DNA of 42,108 bases from Mycoemilia scoparia (taxonomy: Eukaryota; Kickxellomycota; Kickxellomycetes; Kickxellales; Kickxellaceae), in NCBI GenBank assembly GCA_027575805.1, contig JANBPU010000144.1:1-42108 (forward strand). Reading direction: 5' to 3'. Within the stretch, counting starts at the first letter, position 1. Every line of letters starts with the position of its first letter. Shown here one piece after another: positions 36,011 through 42,108 of this stretch. The notes below the pieces were generated by a model. The model did not search any database. It saw nothing but the letters and a program-made list of their open reading frames with translations, and was not told the origin of the DNA. Made by a program: the position numbers and the translations under genes.

Positions 36011-36943
36011 TTATTCGCAGTCGCTAACATCGTTGTCAATTGTTACCTCAACTTTATTGCTATTGATGCTTGTCCTACTTTCTTGATTCCTACGTAAGCT
36101 ATATGAACTTGAACGTTGGAATTGATGTGGGTTCATTTCTTGATACTCGGTGACTGAATTGATGATAATATCCAAACATTCGTTTTTGCCCGCCTGCACT
36201 ACACAAAATGGGCATAGCTTGGCTTTGGGTGGAAATTTCTCTGTATGTGGTGGTGGTGGTGGTGGTGATATTGATGAAGATTTGGGTGTTGATTCTTGCT
36301 TTTGCTCCTGCTCAGTATTATAACTACTCGAGTCACTATCACTCCCATAATCGAGTTCATCAATCGTAGCTCTAATTAACCTGATAATATTTTTGCTGAA
36401 ACCCTTGTTGCTAGCTGCAGCTATAATCATCTCCACCTGTGTTCCACTATTAAATAAACTAATTAAAGCTTGAAGTGTTTTGCAAAGCTTTTCTCTATGT
36501 TTCTTACAATATGAATGATCCTGCAAACTGACACTATTTTTTTCTAATGCTTCAATAAATACTACCAGTCTACCTGTTTGTGGACTAAACTTTATAGCAC
36601 AGGCCTCCTTTTTGGATTCTCGTCCAAAATAGAAAGTCGGCTTGAGTGATTTGGTAATATTTACTAGAGCCATGGACTCACTGAGCTTAATCTCACCATA
36701 CCTTTCACGAATCTCTTCAACAAGAGGTGTTTTTAACTCATTATCATCGTAGGCACTAAAGTCGCTGCTCCCATTGTTTATTTTAATGGGCGGGACTAAT
36801 TGAGGCCTTTGTGTGTTTTTGTCTATTATTAGACTGTCTACTTGCCTCCCAAGCTCATTGACATCAACGCCCGAATTTGATCGCTTGGTCCTATGCTTAT
36901 TTTTTGAAGGTTTGGTATTATTAAACAAAAAACCGAATGACAT
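36011..36943 (-). CDS. Orphan intronless protein, function unknown
   Basis: I do not recognise this 310-residue protein. It is a single open frame. The N-terminus is basic (NNTKPSKNKHRTKRSNSG). A central region of about residues 70-200 looks folded, with alternating hydrophobic positions (EIRERYGEIKLSES, FYFGRESKKEACAIKF, RLVVFIEALEK, CKTLQALISLFNSGTQVEMI). A serine-rich acidic linker leads to a run of six prolines, encoded by a GGT repeat on the plus strand. Then comes a single cysteine pair in KLCPFCVVQAGKNEC, and the protein ends in a serine-rich tail. It converges with the GDH gene. Confidence 0.65.
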   Translation of the reverse strand: MSFGFLFNNTKPSKNKHRTKRSNSGVDVNELGRQVDSLIIDKNTQRPQLVPPIKINNGSSDFSAYDDNELKTPLVEEIRERYGEIKLSESMALVNITKSLKPTFYFGRESKKEACAIKFSPQTGRLVVFIEALEKNSVSLQDHSYCKKHREKLCKTLQALISLFNSGTQVEMIIAAASNKGFSKNIIRLIRATIDELDYGSDSDSSSYNTEQEQKQESTPKSSSISPPPPPPHTEKFPPKAKLCPFCVVQAGKNECLDIIINSVTEYQEMNPHQFQRSSSYSLRRNQESRTSINSNKVEVTIDNDVSDCE

Positions 36944-37736
36944 TGCTGTTGTGGATATTAAAGCTCCCTAGTGCTGTCAATAGCTTTATTTTGCTAAATT
37001 TGAGATATAATAATAATAAAGGGGGTTTAATGCAGAAAGGGTAACATAAACGGGGGTAAAAAGATAGGAGAAGATGTACTGCTAATAAGGGGATAAAATG
37101 GGCATTAATGCATGAAATGAAATTTCACTCTGACTTAAACAAGCTGGAGTTTTTGAGGGGGAATATGCTGGCCTTATCCAGTTGGTACACAAACGAGAGG
37201 TTGTCAGATTTTCTACATTCAGAATCAATGTAGAGACAGAACAAAGAAAATCCATCAAAATCAACCATTTACTTTCTGGTGTTACAATACTCTTTAATGA
37301 AAATACCCTCCTTTGATGTATGTGTTAGTGCCACAGGATGAATTTTTAGATTAAAAGGGTGGCATTAAGCCAAATTTTAATTCTTTGTGGAGGCTTTCAA
37401 TATCTGGTTTAGAGTATAGTTATTCATCAAGTTAAGCTCTGTAACAACATGATAACCTCTAGACTGATTTTCTCTACCTCACCTAAAATGTGATTTCTTT
37501 AAAATCAAAATTATAAAATCCCATTTGACTTGATTTTGGATGTAAAATATTTTTGGTATGTCTGTGTAATAGTAATCTGAAAATAAAATATAAAAATGTT
37601 AAAAAAGAGAACTACAAGATGATGCATTTATGATGCTGTTAATACTATCACTAGCCGTGTCTACTAATCTTCAGCTGTAGTTTTCTCTAATTAGCTCGCT
37701 TTTATCATGATTTTGGCGGTGCTGTTTTCTCGTTAT
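36944..37736. other. Intergenic region between the orphan gene and NOP56
   Basis: About 790 AT-rich bases. No exon, RNA gene or repeat recognised. The 37082-37264 open frame has no support. Confidence 0.5.
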
Positions 37737-39328
37737 TTACTTCTTGCTCTTCTTCTTCTTGGATGACTTTGGCGTCTTTCCAGATGGTGTGTTTTCTGCA
37801 GTCTTGGTCTTTTTGGACTTCTTTGGAGTTTCAACCTCCATGGCATCATCGTCAGCCTTTTCCTGAGCAGGAGCAGCTTTCTTTGAAGCTTCCTCAGTTG
37901 AACCAGCTATGTCGCCAAGGACCTTTTGCATGACATCGACATTCTTGGATGGTGGGGCACCAGTCTCGTAGAACTCTAGACGGTCCTCTACCTGCTTGCG
38001 AAGAGCTTCACCAAACTTGTTTGTTGGTTCATCAGAATAACAGTCAAGGCGAGAGGCAATAGTTGCCTTGTTGGCAAGGAATCTGGAAATGCGACCCTTG
38101 TTCTTTGTGCCTGCCTTGCCAATGAACGAAGAGTGGTAGATAAGACCATACTTGGGGGTGTTGCCCTTGGTCTTCAAGGCACGGAACAAAGCCTTTTCGG
38201 CACCAAGGATCTGAACAGTGGATGCTGGGTATTTGGACAAGTTGGTAAGAGAACCAGCGTGGGCAATGAGGCGGGCGCCAACAATGTCGCCGATAAGGGC
38301 AGCCAGGTTGGGGGCAACAAGACCCATCTTAGATTGAAGGTAGTCAAAGAGCTTCTTGCGGTAGTCAGATAGGGAAACAACACGGTTAGCAAAGTTCTCA
38401 ATGTTGATCATGTCGATATCGGAAATGTCGGTACCCATGGAGGTCTTGGCGGCCTCAATAATTTGGCGGGCCTTTGCTTCGTCATTTACAATCTCTTCAA
38501 TGGCACCAAGCTTCTCTTCGGTCAAGGTACCCTTGTTTCTGATGATGGTAGTGAGCTTGGCAAACTCAACATTGTTGGGAACAATCTTGACAAGTTCGGG
38601 GAAGTGCCACGAGTACCATTCGCGGGCACGCATAGCAAATGTGTTGAGATCTTTATCAAGCTGATCGAGCAAAGCAATGGCCTGAATAATCATGTTGTCT
38701 GAACGGTTGACGTTGAACTTGACCTTGGCTCTTGAGTAGGCGTGACCGAGACCAAGCTGGGCCTTATCAAGATCGCCGCTCTTGAGCTGGGCAAGAATCT
38801 TGTCACAGTGAAGTCTGATACCACGGATCAGCTCGAGTACCAAATCGTCAGTAACACAGGGGACGCCAGTAGCGGCCTTGATAGATCCAGCCAAGTTGCG
38901 CTCGCCGACACCAAGATTTGCGGACTTCTTGCTCTTTACAAGGTTCAACTCGATGAATGACTTGAGGGTTTCGCTGCAAATACCTTCAGAAACATCGTTG
39001 ATGTTTTCAAGAGCCTCAGCGGCATTCTTGAAGGGAACAAATGATTCAAGCTTGATAAACTTGCTCAATTTTCCCAAGTCGGTAACAGACTTTTGTACTT
39101 CATCGAGCTTGGCACCAATCGATTCGGCTTGCAAAACCTGGAATAGAGCGTAGCCAGAGGCTGTCTCATAAAGGATATTCTGAACGCTCTATAGTCATCA
39201 AAGTGTTGTTTAGTTATCCAGTTCAAATATTCATGTTTTTTTCGTAGCATGGTGGTTACTGTTGTGAAGTTGAGGCCGAGGTGGATTCATTTGACGGAAT
39301 TCAAGTAAAATGTGTGTCTTCTTACCAT
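37737..39328 (-). CDS. NOP56: Nucleolar protein NOP56 (box C/D snoRNP core)
   Basis: A core protein of box C/D snoRNPs that guide 2'-O-methylation and pre-rRNA processing in the nucleolus. The main exon 39188-37737 begins at an ATAG acceptor with [17 protein letters not shown]. Upstream, an ATG at 39328-39326 is followed at once by GTAAGA. The coding part of exon 1 would therefore be just the start codon, giving 484 residues. The NOP domain shows [20 protein letters not shown], the diagnostic [11 protein letters not shown], the [20 protein letters not shown] core that binds the kink-turn RNP, and the usual lysine-rich KKSKK tail. The pattern [12 protein letters not shown] and the overall length point to NOP56 rather than NOP58. 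Codon use is GC-rich. Confidence 0.93.
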
Positions 39329-39872
39329 ATCAAATATGTATTTTGATCTCCTTAGTTATAAAACTGCTTTTCTTGAAATCCTCTTGCTTTTGAAAAATTT
39401 TCGAGAAAGAAGTTGGACACACGAAAACCAATAAGGTTTAAAAACAAAAGGAGGATTTTGTTTTAAAAGGAGAGGAAGGGTTAGAATTTGGTATGGAGAA
39501 ATTAAAAGAAGAAGAGGGAGAAAAGGGAATAGCAGGTGTTTCTTTGCAGAACTTGGGTTCTCTCGCTCTGTGCCAAATGAAACTTTTTACTTAGAATGCC
39601 TTTATTAATGCGTAGAAGTTTAGCTCCAGCCCAAGTTTTTAGCTGTCCACAACAATATCGATTTTGACTGAAAAAAATTTACAAATTTATTTTTGCTTAA
39701 TCATTAAGTATCAAGCCTCTAATCTGATCTAAATGTTTCAATCACCATACATGCCCATAAATCAAGTTAATTGGCTGATGAGTTAAAGCAAGTATAGGTG
39801 TGGAAATAATTAATTCATATTAAAGTAAGAATAAACTGTGCTAATCTGTGATAAAGTTCGATTTCAAGCTTA
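39329..39872. other. Divergent region, NOP56 and the TPR gene
   Basis: About 540 bases, including purine-rich sequence on the plus strand (about 39440-39535) just upstream of NOP56. It presumably holds both promoters. No gene seen. Confidence 0.5.
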
Positions 39873-40997
39873 ATGGATAGTGGAAGTGACATAAACAATA
39901 AGTTACTTGAGAGTATCAGAAGGTTTGAAGGTATTCAGGGAAGCACATCATCAAGGGTAAATATATGGATCCTAGAAATTTCGAATTATTGTATAAACAC
40001 AACTTGAGATAAAAATACTTTGACAATGTCTCAAATGGTATATTAACCTGTACTATTTGTATCAGTCTCGCTATAGCAAAGTTAAATCAAGAGGATCCCC
40101 ATTCCACCTCAATATCACCAGCCCTGGATTTAGCTCGAGATCCTCCCCTGTCAAATTTGACTACACTAGCATATTAGAGCAGGCATCATCGGACAAGATT
40201 GATAATGGTGGTAATGCTAATGCAAAACCTAGTGGAGATACATATGGAAGAATGGAAGACAAAGTGAGTCAAGCGATTGACTATAAAAATATGGTAAGAG
40301 GGGCACTTTATCAGCGCTGTTATTTAACATAAGCATACACATAATAAATCAAGATCGTATAAATGTTGAAATGTAAAAAAACAGGGCAACGAGGAATTCA
40401 GGAATGGAAACTTTCAAATGGCAATCAAACATTACTCTAAATCAATTGAACTTGACCCAGCCTCAGCAGTATATTGGGGTAATAGAGCCATGGCCAATCT
40501 TAAAATAAAAAGGCAAGCCACTTTGTAAAACATAGATTAATCTATATTTCAGCACATTATGTATTCTATACATGCAAACAACCGTTTTTGATTCAAAAGG
40601 TACGAAAATGTAGAAAGTGACTGTAGCGAATGTTTGAGACGAAATCCCAGCAATGTCAAGGCCTTATGGCGGAGAGGAATTGCTCGCATCTCAACTAACA
40701 ATTACCTCTTGGCTAAACAGGGTAAGAAATCAATTCTAGAGAACATATCACTAAAATACAGGTTTCTTGACCCTTTATCTTGATGGAACGGTGATAGATT
40801 TAAAGAGAGCACTTTCTCTCGATCCCAAAAATAAAACCGTGTCCAATGAGCTATCCAAGCTTGAAAAGTTGTTACCGCAAACCCAGTTAAAAGACGACCA
40901 GATCTCGGTTCCAGTACAGATAGTAAAATCTGAAAAAGATCTTCCAGATGATATCTATCTGGCTCTAGAGCCTTATTTGAAACGACATACATTATAG
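39873..40997 (+). CDS. TPR co-chaperone-like protein (RPAP3/SPAG1-type repeats)
   Basis: A small protein with a tetratricopeptide-repeat cluster of the Hsp90/Hsp70-binding sort. Exons 39873-39956, 40066-40293, 40385-40512, 40600-40721 and 40798-40997 sum exactly to 253 residues. A serine-rich N-terminal part leads to TPRs: GNEEFRNGNFQMAIKHYSKS, IELDPASAVYWGNRAMANLK, IKRYENVESDCSECLRRNPS, and the third repeat LWRRGIARISTNNYLLAKQD. It ends LKRALSLDPKNKTVSNELSK. The N, R and K positions resemble the carboxylate-clamp type that binds EEVD tails. The intron 40513-40599 has a GC donor. The precise orthologue (RPAP3, SPAG1, TTC-type) cannot be fixed. Confidence 0.82.
40513..40599 (+). other. GC-AG intron in the TPR gene
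   Basis: The donor is AAAAG|GCAAGC and the acceptor TCAAAAG|G. The join NLKIKRYENVESDC has exact TPR spacing. A GT donor 12 bases downstream would also keep frame but would insert QATL between the helices, so the GC call is good but not certain. Confidence 0.7.
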
Positions 40998-41854
40998 TTG
41001 GTGATATAACAGCAGTAGTGTAGCACTTTAAATATTGAAGCATATGGTTCGAGTGAATGGTAGATTTTACAACTATGTTTTGCACCTTAGCTTTAATACA
41101 GCTAGAAGAGAAATATTTGTACTGCAGAGTGTAGAATACAAGTGAAAAGATATGTGAAAGGGCGGCCCTCTTACTTTCTCTTGGCATGCACTGAACCTTT
41201 TTAATGAATATCTCTATATAGACCTATATATACTATAAACTCTATACGACGTTAGCAATAGGGGAAAACCCATATGTAGACCGTTTTTTGAAAATAATCC
41301 CAAACATAGACCTTTTTTCAAAATAATCCCAAAAGTAGACCCTATTCCCATAATAATCCCAAAAATAGACCTTTTTGGTACTTGCTTTACTTTTTAATAA
41401 TATTTTAATAAATAAATAAATGAGTTTTATAGCATTAGCCTTGAAATTTTGTAGGTATATAAAGTAATATAAAAACAATGTATATATATATAATTTCAGC
41501 TAAATATATTTAAAATTAAGTGAGTAATATATAATTAATATAAACAAATTTTTACTTTTTTACTTTTTTGTAATATTTTTATAAATAAATCAAGAAGTTT
41601 TAAAGCACTTGGTTAGTAAAATGTAGAAAAGTATGAAAGAAATTTATTGAGAAAAATAAGAATAAAGATAGAGAGGTAAACTTGGAATATGAATAATGAT
41701 GATATAAAAAATATAAATAAATATATAACCCCCTTATTACATAGTGCACAGGAAAAACCACTATGTGGGTAAAAACCTTATTTAGGGAGTAATGAAAATT
41801 TGTGCACTATTAATACTATAATCCCTTCATTATTAGATCTTTTGGTATAGTAGA
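40998..41854. other. AT-rich region with tandem repeat and hairpins
   Basis: AT-rich DNA downstream of the TPR gene. It contains the tandem repeat at 41275-41375, short-period A/T runs at 41380-41730, and a perfect 8-base inverted repeat (ACATAGTG ... CACTATGT, about 41749-41776). A further TGTGCACTAT lies near 41813. It probably belongs to the transposon remnant that follows. Confidence 0.5.
41275..41375. repeat. Four-unit tandem repeat, period 29-30 bases
   Basis: The core TAGACC recurs at 41276, 41307, 41336 and 41366, each followed by a T-rich spacer and AATAATCCCAAA. Units are imperfect. The spacing of about 30 bases is regular, but units are near-adjacent with no unique spacers, so this is not a CRISPR array. 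Confidence 0.75.
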
Positions 41855-42108
41855 TTAAGTTGTAGTTGCTTTTGTAGTTGCTTTTTTGGATGTTGTTTTT
41901 TTCTGAAGTATTATTTTAAGAGCTGCAGCATTCCTTTTACAGGTCCTTTTATTGTGATTGGATTTATGACAAATAGAACATCAGATGGTATTAATAGATT
42001 TTTCCCGGCGAGATCTAAAGTGAATAGAACGAGGGCGACCAGCTTTTCTTTTGACTAAAGGTGGAAGAGTTTTACCATCTGAAACTAGAGTATCCAAATC
42101 TACAGGAG
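41855..42108 (-). pseudogene. Mutator-like (MULE) transposase, C-terminal remnant
   Basis: The minus strand reads from the window edge as LPPLVKRKAGRPRSIHFRSR, a stop codon, then CSICHKSNHNKRTCKRNA and a lysine/threonine tail ending at TAA 41855. The sequence is typical of the end of MULE/FAR1-type transposases: a KRxxGRPR basic hook followed by a CxxCxxxxHNKRTC zinc knuckle. The in-frame TGA just before the first cysteine sits where arginine is common, so a CGA to TGA change is likely. The catalytic and SWIM regions would lie beyond the window. The copy is probably inactive. Confidence 0.7.

Noticed and set aside
39189..39325. Possible box C/D snoRNA in the NOP56 intron
   Set aside because: A TGATGA lies at the 3' end of the intron rather than near the 5' end, and no paired D box follows, so the order is wrong.
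40513..40599. GT-AG alternative for the TPR gene intron (donor 12 bases downstream)
   Set aside because: It keeps frame but inserts four residues between TPR helices; the GC donor gives exact repeat spacing. Not fully excluded.
41275..41375. Possible CRISPR-like array
   Set aside because: Units are adjacent and imperfect with no unique spacers, in a eukaryotic setting.
1..42108. tRNA genes
   Set aside because: I searched for B-box-like GGTTCRANNC on both strands and found only isolated GTTCGA hits without a matching A box or foldable arms.

Overview
This window looks like nuclear chromosomal DNA of a fungus, probably an early-diverging (zygomycete-grade) lineage. It carries a large fungal-type NAD-dependent glutamate dehydrogenase of about 1030 residues, a Cdc10-type septin and eukaryotic nuclear genes (NOP56, TAD3, RMI1, MER3/HFM1). 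Most genes have many introns of about 60-120 bases in AT-rich non-coding DNA, and CTG reads as leucine in conserved positions. The placement is inference; no rRNA or other marker gene is present. I saw no tRNA, rRNA or CRISPR array.

Layout. 1-702: two copies of a small inverted-repeat element. 703-7678: two tandem minus-strand acyl-CoA-ligase-like adenylating enzymes with a 2.7 kb gap between them. 9363-10035: a small START/Bet v1-fold (SRPBCC) protein, minus. 10940-11987: a basic, probably nuclear protein, plus. 12166-21139: a compact minus-strand run of the meiotic helicase MER3/HFM1, a small one-pass membrane protein, and RMI1. 21501-22940: an intronless HAX1-like protein, minus. 23477-25113: TAD3, plus, convergent with an RPA-interacting-protein homologue (25193-26491, minus). 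26977-27085: a third copy of the small element. 27213-27766: CHY-type zinc-finger protein, minus. 28795-30124: Cdc10-type septin, plus. 32201-35575: NAD-GDH, plus. 36011-36943: orphan protein, minus. 37737-39328: NOP56, minus. 39873-40997: TPR co-chaperone-like protein, plus. 40998-42108: AT-rich repeats and the broken 3' end of a Mutator-like (MULE) transposase.

The most unusual property is splicing. Placing exon joints by reading frame and protein-family continuity, seven of about 66 introns use a GC donor (always GCAAG) with an AG acceptor. These are spread over six genes, a proportion well above what is usual in eukaryotes. Other points of interest are the MER3/RMI1 neighbourhood (two recombination factors one gene apart), the HAX1-like protein in a fungus, the three-copy miniature element, and a 17-base sequence shared by the MER3 exon 2 acceptor and the transposon-like terminus at 41.7 kb.

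All exon coordinates were read by eye from the sequence and the supplied translations. No alignment or transcript was available.
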